A stretch of DNA of 64,000 nucleotides from Enterobacter huaxiensis (GTDB lineage: Bacteria; Pseudomonadota; Gammaproteobacteria; Enterobacterales; Enterobacteriaceae). Positions within the stretch are counted from its first letter, which is position 1; each line of letters starts with the position of its first letter. Below are positions 43,712-52,923 of this stretch, one piece after another. A model generated the notes under the pieces. The model worked only from the letters and a program-made list of their open reading frames with translations, ran no database searches and was not told the origin of the DNA. The translations under genes were made by a program, and so were the position numbers. The DNA lies in assembly GCF_003594935.2 (NCBI RefSeq), contig NZ_CP043342.1, positions 4,154,001 to 4,218,000 on the forward strand, written 5' to 3'.

Positions 43712-45127
43712 TTAGCCCAGAACCGACCGCGGCTCCATAAACGCCCGGATCCCCCACTCCCCCATCTCGCGCCCCACGCCGGAGTGCTTGAATCCGCCGA
43801 ACGGCGCTTTTGGTTCATGGGCAAGCGTGTTTACCAGCACGCGGCCGGCAACAATCTGCTGCGCCACGCGGCGCGCGCGGTCCGCATCCTCGCCCAGCAC
43901 CATCGCGCTCAGGCCGTACTCGGTATCGTTGGCAATGGCAATTGCCTCCGCCTCGTCGCGATAGGGTATTACGCACAGAACCGGGCCGAAGATCTCTTCA
44001 CGGGCAATCGCCATCCGGTTGTTCACGTCGGCAAACAGCGTCGGGCGCACAAACCAGCCGTCCCGCGTCCCGTCTGGTCGTCCTTCGCCGCCCGCCAGCA
44101 GGCGCGCCCCTTCTTCGATACCTTTGCGGATATACCCCTGCACCCGCAGCCACTGCTTCTCGCTAACCATCGGGCCTATGTCCGTCACGCTGTCGCGCGG
44201 GTCGCCAGATTTTACCGCCGCAACGGCCTGCGCCAGCGCGGTTTCAATCTCCGCCTGACGCGCCTGCGGCACCAGAATGCGCGTTCCTGCCACGCACGCC
44301 TGCCCGCTGTTCATAAATCCGGCCTGAATCACCAGTGGGATCGCCTGCGCGACATCCACGTCATCCAGCAGGATCGTTGGCGATTTACCACCCAGCTCCA
44401 GCGTCACGCGCTTAAAGCTCTCCGCCGCGTTGCGCAGGATCGCCCTGCCGGTATTCGTGGAGCCGGTAAACGAGATTTTTGCCACGTCCGGATGGCGGCT
44501 AATGGTTTCCCCCACCGTCTCGCCGCGCCCGGTGACGATGTTAAACACGCCCGCCGGCAGCGCGGCATCGCGCAGCGCTTCGGTGACAATCTGCGTTTGC
44601 AGGGCGCTCATTTCACTCGGCTTTATCACCGCCGTACAGCCGGCAGCCAGCGCGGCCGCCAGCTTGCCGCAGATAAACCCGGCGTCGCTGTTCCACGGCG
44701 TAATTAGCCCCGCTACGCCGAGCGGCGTCATCTGTACCGTGGCTGCGCCTGCGGGGGTGACGAACTCAAACGCCTCCAGCGCCTCAATGGCCTGAGCAAT
44801 CACCTCCGCCGGATAGCGGGCCATCCACGCCGAGCGCGAGGCGGGCGCGCCGTACTCTTCAATGACTGCCTCCAGCAGATCGTCGTGGCGGGCGGCCACG
44901 GCGGCGTGCATGCGCCTCAGGGCCGCGATGCGCTCCTGCTTCGTGGTTCTCGACCACGCCGGAAACGCCGCTTTTGCCGCCGCAACGGCGCGCTCTGCGT
45001 CAACCTCATCCGCCAGACGAACCTGGCCGATGACCCGCGCCGTCGCCGGGTTGTACAAATCAAACCACTCGGTGCCGTGCGGGGTAACAAATTCGCCGTT
45101 AATAAAGATCTGTTCGATGGTGTGCAT
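43712..45127 (-). CDS. NAD(P)-dependent aldehyde dehydrogenase
   Basis: A 471-residue aldehyde dehydrogenase. It has the cofactor loop FTGSTNTG, catalytic Glu in LELGGKSP, catalytic Cys at about residue 278 (MNSGQACVAGT) and the C-terminal FGGFKHSGVGREMG. The start is ATG 45127 (MHTIEQIFINGEFV), preceded by GAGGAGG. It is divergent from a LysR regulator 100 bases away, its likely controller. The substrate is not evident. Confidence 0.85.
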   Translation of the reverse strand: MHTIEQIFINGEFVTPHGTEWFDLYNPATARVIGQVRLADEVDAERAVAAAKAAFPAWSRTTKQERIAALRRMHAAVAARHDDLLEAVIEEYGAPASRSAWMARYPAEVIAQAIEALEAFEFVTPAGAATVQMTPLGVAGLITPWNSDAGFICGKLAAALAAGCTAVIKPSEMSALQTQIVTEALRDAALPAGVFNIVTGRGETVGETISRHPDVAKISFTGSTNTGRAILRNAAESFKRVTLELGGKSPTILLDDVDVAQAIPLVIQAGFMNSGQACVAGTRILVPQARQAEIETALAQAVAAVKSGDPRDSVTDIGPMVSEKQWLRVQGYIRKGIEEGARLLAGGEGRPDGTRDGWFVRPTLFADVNNRMAIAREEIFGPVLCVIPYRDEAEAIAIANDTEYGLSAMVLGEDADRARRVAQQIVAGRVLVNTLAHEPKAPFGGFKHSGVGREMGEWGIRAFMEPRSVLG

Positions 45128-45227
45128 ATAAACCTCCTCAGGCTGTGTGAGCACAGTCTGGCACGGCTTCTCCGTTGCGATAATCCACGCTATGCTGCAA
45201 GGGTTATTTCGATTTTCAGGATAATCT

Positions 45228-46130
45228 ATGCATCGTTCAGGTCTGACAGAGCTGGAAGTGGTGATGGCGGTGGTGCGACGCGGCAGCTTTCGCGGCGCGG
45301 CGCAGGAGCTGGGCATGTCCGCCACGGCGGTAAGCAACGCCATCGCCGGGCTGGAGCGCCGCCTTGATGCCCGCCTCTTTAACCGCACCACCCGCAGCGT
45401 GGCGCTCACCGACGCCGGGCAGCGCTACGTGGCGCGCGTCGGTCCGGCCCTGCAGGAGATCCGCCTCGCCGGCGAGGAGATCCACAGCGACGCCGGGGAT
45501 CTTACCGGCACGCTGCGCCTGAACGTGCCGAACCATATCGGCACCCTGTTTCTCGACCAGCTGCTGATCGACTTTATGATCCGCTACCCGAAGATGCGCG
45601 TGGAGACCGTCAGCGAAGCGCGAATGATCGACATCGTCGCGGAAGGCTTTGACGCGGGGATCCGCCTCGAAGAGTCCGTGCCCCAGGACACGATCGCCGT
45701 GCCGCTGACCGGCGAGATCCGCCAGCTGGTCACCGCTACGCCGGAGTATTTTGCACGTCACGGCATTCCGCAGATGCCGGAGGATCTGCTTTCACATCAG
45801 GGTATCGGCATGCGCATGGCGCACGGTGGGATCTCCCGCTGGGAGCTGGCGCGTCGGGGTGAGACGTACGCGCTTGCCGTGCCGCCGCGCTTTGCGACGT
45901 CCGATCTTTTCGCGTCAATTCGGGCCGTGAAGGCAGGACTCGGGGTCGGTTTTTTACCGGAACTCTATATTCAGGACGAGCTGAAAAGCGGGGAACTGGT
46001 GAGCGTATTAAACGACTGGGCGCAGCCCTTTGCCGGGCTGCGCCTGTATTACCCCGGCCATCGCCACGTTCCGCCAGGGCTACGGGCGCTGGTGGCGATG
46101 ATCCGCGAGCGCGGAATTATTCCAGGTTAG
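45228..46130 (+). CDS. LysR-family regulator
   Basis: A 300-residue LysR protein. The N-terminal helix-turn-helix (VVRRGSFRGAAQELGMSATAVSNAIAGLERRLDARLFNRTTRSVALT, about 11-57) is followed by a periplasmic-binding-like effector domain. Divergent from the aldehyde dehydrogenase gene, it probably regulates it. Its 3' end overlaps the convergent AhpD-like gene by 14 bases. Confidence 0.87.
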   Translation: MHRSGLTELEVVMAVVRRGSFRGAAQELGMSATAVSNAIAGLERRLDARLFNRTTRSVALTDAGQRYVARVGPALQEIRLAGEEIHSDAGDLTGTLRLNVPNHIGTLFLDQLLIDFMIRYPKMRVETVSEARMIDIVAEGFDAGIRLEESVPQDTIAVPLTGEIRQLVTATPEYFARHGIPQMPEDLLSHQGIGMRMAHGGISRWELARRGETYALAVPPRFATSDLFASIRAVKAGLGVGFLPELYIQDELKSGELVSVLNDWAQPFAGLRLYYPGHRHVPPGLRALVAMIRERGIIPG

Positions 46131-46596
46131 CCTTATTCAGCCCGTAAGCCACGTCCAGCGATCCCGGCTCCATGCGGGAGGTGATACCCAGGCGGTTCCA
46201 GGCGTTGATCGCCACGATGGCGAAGTTCAGCTCTGAAATCTCGACGTCCGAGAAGTGCTCCGCCACGCTGCGGTACAGCGCGTCGCTCACCCCGTGAACC
46301 CCAATCTGCGTCAGCGCTTCGGTGAAGGCCAGCGCGGCTTTCTCGCGGGCGCTGAACAGCGGGGATTCGCGCCAGGCCGCCAGATGGTACAGGCGCAGCT
46401 CGCGCTCTCCGGCGATTTTGGCCTCTTTCGAGTGCATGTCCAGGCAGAAGGTACAGCCGTTAAGCTGTGAAACGCGAATGTCGATCAGGTGCTTCAGCGC
46501 CGGGTCGATGGAGGTTTTTGCCACCTCCATGCTCAGGGCGGACAGGGCGTTGGCAAGGGCAGGTGTAGCCTTATGGTGGTTGACGCGGGTGCTCAT
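46117..46596 (-). CDS. AhpD/carboxymuconolactone-decarboxylase-family protein
   Basis: A 159-residue alkylhydroperoxidase-like protein with the CxxC redox motif NGCTFCLDMHSKEA (Cys at about 48 and 51) and the conserved following histidine. Such proteins reduce peroxides or disulphides. The start is ATG 46596 (MSTRVNHHKA), with AAAGAGGAAAG upstream. It is divergent from a MocR-type regulator, a pairing often seen in enterics. Confidence 0.83.
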   Translation of the reverse strand: MSTRVNHHKATPALANALSALSMEVAKTSIDPALKHLIDIRVSQLNGCTFCLDMHSKEAKIAGERELRLYHLAAWRESPLFSAREKAALAFTEALTQIGVHGVSDALYRSVAEHFSDVEISELNFAIVAINAWNRLGITSRMEPGSLDVAYGLNKANLE

Positions 46597-46698
46597 TGTC
46601 TTTCCTCTTTTTTGTGCGGCATATGTCATGCGATGAGGTAAATCTACGCCGTTCATGACATAGTAAAAAGACACAAAAATCACAAAAGAAGGTAGGAC

Positions 46699-47754
46699 AT
46701 GAGGCTGGGCTATCACGAGATTTACTCGCGCTATCGCGACAATATTACGCGCGGCGTGCTGAAGCCCGGCGACAAGGTGCCCGCCATTCGCGTGCTGGCC
46801 GAGGAGCTGAAGGTGGCGCGTAAAACCGTCGAAACGGCCTACGCCATCCTGACGGGCGAAGGGTATCTGGTGAGCCAGGGCGCGCGCGGCACGCGGGTCA
46901 ACCCGGATTTACTGTTGCCGGATAAAAATCCCCCTGCGGAACAGCCCACCGGCACGCTTCCGGCATCGCTCATCAGCCAGCGCGAACGGGCGGGGTTTCT
47001 GCGCCCCGGCATTCCCTCGCTCGACAGCTTTCCCTATAAAAAATGGCTGCTCCTCGCAGGCCAGGCGACGCGCTCCATGCGCCAGGAGGAGATGCTCAAC
47101 CCGCCGGTGCTGGGCTGGTACCCGCTGCGTGAGGCCATTGCCCGCTATCTGAATATTTCACGCGGTTTGTCCTGTACGCCGGAACAGGTGCTGATCACCA
47201 GCGGCTACAGCGGCAGCCTGCGGCTTATCCTCGACCAGCACGACCGGGTGATTTTTATGGGCACCTTCAGCAAAACCATCATGCCCTCGCTGCGCATGGG
47301 GTATATCGTGATGCCCGCCAGCACCGTTGAGGCGTTTACCGACTGCGCGGACATCGTCGCCAGCGGCCAGCCGGTGCTGACGCAGAAGATCCTCACCGCC
47401 TTCCTCAACGAAGGCCATTTTTTCCGCCATCTCAAGAAAATGCGCGCGCTTTACCAGACCCGCCGCGACTGGATGATAGCCGCCCTGCGCGAGGTATACG
47501 GCGACCTGTTCTTTACCGAGCAAAACGACGGCGGGATGCATGTTGTGGCGTTTCTCACGAAGGGAAGCGGCGACCGGGAGATTGCCCGCTGCTGGCAGGC
47601 GGAGCAGCTTCAGGTGAACGCGCTATCCGAGTGGTATCGCGGCACGAGCAAACGCTACGGGCTGGTGATGGGCTATAACAACGTGCGGACGTATCAGGAG
47701 GCGGTGGATTTGCTGGAAAGACCGAAGCGGCAGACGCTTGCGCTGTTGAGCTGA
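46699..47754 (+). CDS. MocR-type regulator with large internal deletion
   Basis: A 351-residue PdxR/MocR protein; intact members are about 450-480. The GntR winged helix (about 1-70) and the start of the aminotransferase-like domain (GWYPLREAIARYLNISRGL, LITSGYSG) are normal. At about residues 176-181 (nucleotides about 47223-47240) the sequence jumps to DQHDRVIFMGTFSKT, which normally lies some 105-115 residues later. The missing part holds the PLP-stacking and DDYDSE regions, while the SKT lysine remains. The frame is preserved. The DNA-binding half is probably functional, but cofactor binding should be lost. It is divergent from the AhpD-like gene. Confidence 0.8.
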   Translation: MRLGYHEIYSRYRDNITRGVLKPGDKVPAIRVLAEELKVARKTVETAYAILTGEGYLVSQGARGTRVNPDLLLPDKNPPAEQPTGTLPASLISQRERAGFLRPGIPSLDSFPYKKWLLLAGQATRSMRQEEMLNPPVLGWYPLREAIARYLNISRGLSCTPEQVLITSGYSGSLRLILDQHDRVIFMGTFSKTIMPSLRMGYIVMPASTVEAFTDCADIVASGQPVLTQKILTAFLNEGHFFRHLKKMRALYQTRRDWMIAALREVYGDLFFTEQNDGGMHVVAFLTKGSGDREIARCWQAEQLQVNALSEWYRGTSKRYGLVMGYNNVRTYQEAVDLLERPKRQTLALLS

Positions 47755-47758
47755 ACAC

Positions 47759-47830
47759 CGCCGGGTGGCGGCTGCGCCTTACCCGGCCTACTCGATCCCG
47801 TAGGCCCGGTAAGCGAAGCGCCACCGGGCG
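47759..47830. repeat. Paired REP elements
   Basis: Inverted REP units (CGCCGGGTGGCGG... and ...AGCGCCACCGGGCG) lie between the convergent MocR-type gene and yjiS. Confidence 0.8.
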
Positions 47831-47839
47831 ATAAATGCC

Positions 47840-48001
47840 TCACACGTCATACCGCGACAGCCCGACGTCCTTGAGCTGCTCGTCGCTCATCTGGCTCAGA
47901 ATGCGACGGGTACGGTTGATGCGATACCAGCTGCAGATCGTCTTCCCAATCCAGACAAACGCAACAAACGGACGTTTTGAACGATTTTCAAAGAATTCCA
48001 T
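47840..48001 (-). CDS. yjiS: YjiS, DUF1127 small protein
   Basis: A 53-residue basic protein, MEFFENRSKRPFVAFVWIG... followed by WYRINRTRRILSQMSDEQLKDVGLSR, the DUF1127 signature. GAGGAGAG lies just upstream of ATG 48001. E. coli yjiS sits beside yjiR in the same divergent arrangement. DUF1127 proteins have been tied to RNA binding and stress or metabolic regulation in other bacteria; the role here is unknown. It is divergent from yjiR across an operator-rich gap. Confidence 0.85.
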   Translation of the reverse strand: MEFFENRSKRPFVAFVWIGKTICSWYRINRTRRILSQMSDEQLKDVGLSRYDV

Positions 48002-48055
48002 GATGCTCTCCTCGCTGTGCCGATGGAGCTATCATCGTGGAATTCAGGCCTTACA

Positions 48056-48156
48056 ATACAGATGCAAAAACAACTTTTGTTTAACATACAGATCCGCTAA
48101 AACGGTATCTGCATGCCGTTTTTCGCGGCAATCTGTACTGGTTTGATTATCTGTAT
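48056..48156. promoter_or_regulatory. Probable YjiR operator cluster
   Basis: Two ATACAGAT elements (48056, 48086) are 30 bases apart. A TATCTGCA (48106), an AATCTGTA (48130) and a TATCTGTA (48148) follow in the opposite sense. Repeated direct and inverted copies of one octamer between yjiS and the MocR gene yjiR suggest autoregulation and control of yjiS. Confidence 0.55.
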
Positions 48157-48177
48157 GGTAAAAACAAAGGATACAGC

Positions 48178-49593
48178 ATGACGCGCTACCAACATCTGGC
48201 CAATCTTCTGGCGGAACGCATTGAACAAGGGCTGTATCGCAAGGGTGAACGCTTACCGTCGGTGCGCGCGCTGAGCCAGGAGCACGGCGTGAGCATCAGC
48301 ACCATACAGCAGGCCTATCAGATCCTCGAAAACCTCCAGCTGATTACGCCTCAGCCGCGCTCCGGCTATTTTGTCTCTCAGCGTAAAGCCCAGCCGCCCG
48401 TACCGGCCATGACGCGTCCGGTGCAGCGCCCGGTTGACGTCACCCAGTGGGACGAAGTGATGATGCTGCTGGACGCCCGCGCCGACAAAGAGATGATCTC
48501 CTTTGGCGGCGGCTCGCCGGACGTCAACCAGCCAAGCCTGAAGCCCCTGTGGCGCGAGATGAGCCGCATTGCGCAGCATAACCCGGCCGAGATGCTGAGC
48601 TATGACGTGCTCGACGGGCGCCTGGAGCTACGCGAGCAGATCGCCCGCCTGATGCTGGACGGCGGCTCGACCGTAGCAGCGAACGAGATTGTGATCACCA
48701 ACGGCTGCCACGGCGCGCTGTCGATTGCTCTGCTCTCGGTGTGCAAACCGGGGGATATCGTGGCGGTAGAGTCGCCGTCGTTTCACGGCACCATGCAGAT
48801 GCTGCGCGGGTTCGACATTAAGGCCATTGAAATTCCCACCGATCCTGAAACCGGGATCAGCATCGAAGCCCTGGAGCTGGCGCTGGAGCAGTGGCCGATT
48901 AAGGCGGTGATCCTGGTGCCGAACTGCAATAACCCGCTCGGGTTTATCATGCCGGAGGCGCGCAAGAAGCAGGTGCTGGCGCTGGCCCAGCGGCACGATA
49001 TCGTCATTGTGGAGGATGATATTTACGGCGAACTGGCGGCGGAATATCCGCGTCCGCGCACCATTCACTCGATGGACATTGACGGGCGCGTGATCCTCTG
49101 CAGCTCGTTTACCAAAACCGTGGCGCCGGGCCTGCGCGTCGGCTGGATTGTGCCGGGGCGCTTTTACGACCGGGTGATGCACATGAAGTATGCCGCGGGC
49201 GGGTTTAACGTGCCGGGCACGCAGATGGCGGTGGCGGCGTTTGTGCGCGACGGCCACTACCATCGCCACGTGCGGCGCATGCGCCAGATTTATCAGCAGA
49301 ATATGGAAACCTATACCTGCTGGGTGAGGCAGTATTTTCCGGCGGAAATTTGCGTCACGCGTCCGCAGGGCAGCTTCCTGCTGTGGATAGAGCTGCCGGA
49401 GAAGGTGGATATGGTGTGCGTCAGCAAGCAGCTGTGCCGGCTGAAGATCCAGGCGGCGGCCGGGTCGCTGTTTTCCGCCTCCGGGAAGTACCGCAACTGC
49501 CTGCGCATCAACGTGGCGCTGCCGCCGACGGAGAAGAACCGGGAAGCGCTGAGGAAGATGGGCGAGGCGATTGTGATTGCGATGGAAGAGTAG
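48178..49593 (+). CDS. yjiR: YjiR, MocR-family regulator
   Basis: A full-length 471-residue MocR protein, as E. coli YjiR. It has the GntR winged helix (LPSVRALSQEHGVSISTIQQAYQILENLQLI, about 26-56) and a complete fold-type I aminotransferase-like domain with VPNCNNPLGF, EDDIYGEL and the PLP-lysine segment SSFTKTVAPGLRVGW. Such proteins use PLP chemistry to sense amines, amino acids or vitamin B6. It contrasts with the deleted MocR paralogue 500 bases upstream. Repeated octamers upstream are probable operators. Confidence 0.9.
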   Translation: MTRYQHLANLLAERIEQGLYRKGERLPSVRALSQEHGVSISTIQQAYQILENLQLITPQPRSGYFVSQRKAQPPVPAMTRPVQRPVDVTQWDEVMMLLDARADKEMISFGGGSPDVNQPSLKPLWREMSRIAQHNPAEMLSYDVLDGRLELREQIARLMLDGGSTVAANEIVITNGCHGALSIALLSVCKPGDIVAVESPSFHGTMQMLRGFDIKAIEIPTDPETGISIEALELALEQWPIKAVILVPNCNNPLGFIMPEARKKQVLALAQRHDIVIVEDDIYGELAAEYPRPRTIHSMDIDGRVILCSSFTKTVAPGLRVGWIVPGRFYDRVMHMKYAAGGFNVPGTQMAVAAFVRDGHYHRHVRRMRQIYQQNMETYTCWVRQYFPAEICVTRPQGSFLLWIELPEKVDMVCVSKQLCRLKIQAAAGSLFSASGKYRNCLRINVALPPTEKNREALRKMGEAIVIAMEE

Positions 49594-49601
49594 TGCGTTT
49601 T

Positions 49602-49638
49602 TGCCCTCACCCCAACCCTCTCCCACAGGGAGAGGGTG
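49602..49638. repeat. CTCTCCC-type palindromic repeat
   Basis: A single full copy with CCCTCTCCC/GGGAGAGGG arms between convergent yjiR and foxA; it may act as a bidirectional terminator. Confidence 0.75.
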
Positions 49639-49653
49639 GAAATCGTCAACGAC

Positions 49654-51744
49654 TCAGAACTTCCACGAAACGCTGCCCACGATGCTGCGTTCTGCACCGA
49701 AGTAGCAGTAAGAGAGCGAGTTACACGCCGCCACGTAGCTCTTGTCCGTCAGGTTATTCACGTTCAGCTGCGCGCTTACGCCCGTGAGCCCCACCTTCGA
49801 CAGGTCATACCCTACCACCATATCCACCAGCGTATACGACGGCAGCGTATGGGTGTTCTGGCGATCGCTGGCGATCCCATTGACATAGCGCACGCCGGAG
49901 CCGACGGTCAGGCCGTCCAGCGGGCCGGTTTTGACGTCGTAGCTCAGCCAGGCGCTGGCCATATTACGCGGGGCATAGACGGCGCGCTTGCCTTCTTCCT
50001 CCGGGCTGCTCTTCTTGTAGCGAATGTCCGTGTAGGTATACGCCGCCTGCATGCGCAGGCTGTCGGTCAGCTGGCCAATCGCCTCCAGCTCAACGCCCTC
50101 AGACTCGATTTCACCGATGGAGCGGTACGGATCGGTCGGCTCCTCCTTGGTGGCGATGTTCTTCTGGTTGATGCGGAACACCGAGGCGCTGAACTGGCTG
50201 TTCATTCCTTCCGGCTCATACTTCACGCCCGCTTCCCACTGCTTGCCCTTCATCGGATCCAGAATATTGCCCTTCTCGTCGGCAAAGCTGGTCGGCGTAA
50301 AGGCGGTGGAGTAGCTGACGTACGGCGCGACGCCGTTATCAAACAGGTACAGCAGCGCCGCGCGGCTGCTGAAGTTGTTCTTATCCAGATCGCTGCGGGT
50401 GTGGTTGAAGTTGTCGACGTTCGACACGCTCACCTGGTCGTAACGGCCACCGAGCGTCAGGCGCCAGCGGTCGATGGACATCTGATCCTGCAGGTAGTAG
50501 CCGGTCTGGCGCAGCTTGTGTTTTTCCCTGCTGTACTGGGTGATGTAGTCCGGCTTCGCGCCGTACACCGGGTGGAAGGCGTCAATCGGCGGGAAGCCGC
50601 CGTAGTAGCCGGTCACGTTGTTGGTACGATCCTGGTAATCCATGCCGATCAGCACGCGGTGATTCACCGGCCCGGTGTCAAAGCTGCCGTCGACCTGGTT
50701 ATCCAGGGTAATGGCGTTCATCTTCTCGTCGGAGCCGGAATAGCCGCGGTTCAGCTCGGTGTCGTTCAGCCAGCCTGCGGCATACACCTGGTTCAGCTCC
50801 ACTTTGGTGTGCAGGTAGCGCAGCTTCTGGCGCACGGACCAGCCGCTGTCAAACATGTGCTCGACGTTATAGCCGACCATGTTTTCCCGACGATCGTACT
50901 TGTCGTAATCGTCCTCGCCCTCGAAGAAGGTGTTAGAGATTTTCTTACCGCTGTGCGGTACGACGGTGCCGTCATACGGCAGGCCGGAGTGGCTGCCGCC
51001 TTCCGGATCGCGGTGCAGGTAGGCCATCAGATCCAGACGGGTATTGTCGGTGATGCGCCAGGTCAGGCTCGGCATCAGCGCGTAGCGTTCTTCCTTCAGC
51101 GGGTCGAACTGGGAGTCGGCGTAGCGGGTCATCCCGCTGAGGCGCACCGCCACGCGGTCGTTATCATCAACCGGGCCGGTGACGTCGAACATCGCCCCGC
51201 GCTGGTTATTGTTCCCGGCGAAGAGCTTGATCTCCCCACCGGGATCGAACGACGGCCTGCGGGAGGTGAGCGCCACGATCCCGCCCGGCGACGAGCGGCC
51301 GTAGAGCACGGAGGCCGGGCCGCGCACGACTTCGATGCTGTCCAGGAACCACGGGTCAACCACCAGCGAGCTGTGGGAGTTGGTGTCGCCCATCATCTTC
51401 AGGCCGTCGAGATAGACGTTGTCCAGGCTGCCGTCCGAGAAGCCGCGCAGCACCATGTAGTCAAAGCGGTTTGATGCGCCAATCTGGTTACTGTACACCC
51501 CCGGCGTGTAGCTCACGGCCTGACGCACGCTGGTTGCCCCCTGCTCTTCGAACTGCTCGCGGGTGACGATAGAGACGGACTGCGGCGTTTCAATATCCGG
51601 CGTTTCAAGCTTGGTGGCGGCAGACTGCATCTGCGAGGTTACCACCACGGTGTCAGTTTTTTGGGCATCCTGCGCCAGTAAAGGAAAAGCGACGCTACCG
51701 GTAACCCATCCCACCAGCAGTGCCAGACGCGATTTAGCAAACAT
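49654..51744 (-). CDS. foxA: FoxA-like TonB-dependent hydroxamate siderophore receptor
   Basis: A 696-residue outer-membrane receptor. It has a signal peptide (about 1-24), the TonB box region DTVVVTS (about 31-37), a plug domain (about 50-170; RGPASVLYGRSSPGG), a 22-strand barrel and a terminal aromatic (SWKF). Overall sequence resembles FoxA (ferrioxamine B) and, more distantly, FhuA. An AraC regulator is divergent, and a Fur-box-like palindrome lies upstream of the start. The exact ligand is an inference. Confidence 0.78.
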   Translation of the reverse strand: MFAKSRLALLVGWVTGSVAFPLLAQDAQKTDTVVVTSQMQSAATKLETPDIETPQSVSIVTREQFEEQGATSVRQAVSYTPGVYSNQIGASNRFDYMVLRGFSDGSLDNVYLDGLKMMGDTNSHSSLVVDPWFLDSIEVVRGPASVLYGRSSPGGIVALTSRRPSFDPGGEIKLFAGNNNQRGAMFDVTGPVDDNDRVAVRLSGMTRYADSQFDPLKEERYALMPSLTWRITDNTRLDLMAYLHRDPEGGSHSGLPYDGTVVPHSGKKISNTFFEGEDDYDKYDRRENMVGYNVEHMFDSGWSVRQKLRYLHTKVELNQVYAAGWLNDTELNRGYSGSDEKMNAITLDNQVDGSFDTGPVNHRVLIGMDYQDRTNNVTGYYGGFPPIDAFHPVYGAKPDYITQYSREKHKLRQTGYYLQDQMSIDRWRLTLGGRYDQVSVSNVDNFNHTRSDLDKNNFSSRAALLYLFDNGVAPYVSYSTAFTPTSFADEKGNILDPMKGKQWEAGVKYEPEGMNSQFSASVFRINQKNIATKEEPTDPYRSIGEIESEGVELEAIGQLTDSLRMQAAYTYTDIRYKKSSPEEEGKRAVYAPRNMASAWLSYDVKTGPLDGLTVGSGVRYVNGIASDRQNTHTLPSYTLVDMVVGYDLSKVGLTGVSAQLNVNNLTDKSYVAACNSLSYCYFGAERSIVGSVSWKF

Positions 51745-51762
51745 AACTCTCTCCAGAGATAT

Positions 51763-51781
51763 TTCTTATTGTTAATAAGAA
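51763..51781. promoter_or_regulatory. Fur-box-like palindrome upstream of foxA
   Basis: TTCTTAT-N5-ATAAGAA is a 19-base AT-rich palindrome, the length of a Fur site, located 19 bases upstream of the foxA start. The match to the GATAAT-repeat consensus is partial. Confidence 0.5.
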
Positions 51782-51883
51782 TTATTACCTTTTTGAGAGT
51801 GCAAACGGCTATGCGCGCCGCCAGGTTATGTATGCGCGATGCTAAACCGCACGGGATGCGTTCGCGCGAAAGGAGAAATTACG

Positions 51884-52837
51884 TTAGCGGGGGTTGCGCA
51901 CGTCGCCCGGCGAAATCCCGTAATGACGGCGAAACGCGGTGGCGAAGTTGGTGGCATGCTGATAGCCACACATCCACGCCGCCTGCTGCACGCTGTGGCC
52001 TTCCAGCAGATAGCGGCGCGCCAGCGCAAGGCGGCAGTCGCGCAGGTAGTCGAAAAGCGTGCAGCCGTAGCGCTGACGGAACTTGCTGCGCAGGCTGCTC
52101 GGGCTCATGGCCGCAAGGGCCGCCAGCTGCGCGAGTGTATGATCCTGCTCAGGAGACTGTTCGAGCAGGCTCCGCACGCGCTCCAGACGCGCATGCTCAG
52201 GCCGGCGCGGGCAAGGCTGCTGGCGCTGGTTCAGGCCGTGGCCGAGCAGCTGATACATCAGCCCCTCCAGCAGCAGCCTGCGCGAGAGCGCGCTTCCGCC
52301 GTGCTGCTGCGCATGCTGAATACCTGACATAACACACTCGGGAACGTGCCAGACAAACGTGGGGGCATTCAGGCTTTGCCATTCCAGAAGCAGCGACTCA
52401 AGCAGGGCTTCACGTCCGGCATTGTGCGGGTACACGCCAAACGAGAGCGTTTTCAGGGTGCTGTCGGCATCGTGACGCGCGCTCATCACCTGATCTTCAC
52501 TCAGACGTGAGCTGAACGCCATGCCGGGGCGGACAGGATAGTCGATGCCATTGAGCGTGAGCGTCACGCACCCTTCCAGCACCACCAGCATATAGAGCGG
52601 GCTGCTGTGGCGAGAGGTGGTTTCATAGGGCTGTAAAACACGTACGTCGGAGTGGGTCAGCGAAATGCCGGACGAAAGCGTCATCTCTTCCACGTTGCCC
52701 TGCAGCACGGGGCTTCCGCTGGCCTGGGCGTCTTTTAACTGTGGGAAACGGTAGTCGATGCCGTAGCGCTCGCCGAATATCTGAAAATCCTCAACAAAAA
52801 ATATGCGTTTCGCTGATGTATTTTCGCTCTGGAGCAT
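51884..52837 (-). CDS. AraC-family regulator of the siderophore receptor
   Basis: A 317-residue AraC protein with a PchR/YbtA-like layout. The C-terminal double helix-turn-helix is at about 220-315 (LAQLAALAAMSPSSLRSKFRQRYGCTLFDYLRDCRLALARRYLLEGHSVQQAAWMCGYQHATNFATAFRRHYG in pieces). The N-terminal half probably senses the ferric siderophore. The start is ATG 52837 (MLQSENTSAK). It lies 139 bases beyond the foxA start and is transcribed in the same direction, so it may also read into foxA. Confidence 0.8.
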   Translation of the reverse strand: MLQSENTSAKRIFFVEDFQIFGERYGIDYRFPQLKDAQASGSPVLQGNVEEMTLSSGISLTHSDVRVLQPYETTSRHSSPLYMLVVLEGCVTLTLNGIDYPVRPGMAFSSRLSEDQVMSARHDADSTLKTLSFGVYPHNAGREALLESLLLEWQSLNAPTFVWHVPECVMSGIQHAQQHGGSALSRRLLLEGLMYQLLGHGLNQRQQPCPRRPEHARLERVRSLLEQSPEQDHTLAQLAALAAMSPSSLRSKFRQRYGCTLFDYLRDCRLALARRYLLEGHSVQQAAWMCGYQHATNFATAFRRHYGISPGDVRNPR

Positions 52838-52923
52838 AATTCGGTGCCTGCGTCGGGGAAAGGACAGGCAAAACAGTATCATTCATTTGCAATGGCAGCA
52901 ATCACCGGGCACAGACGATATTA

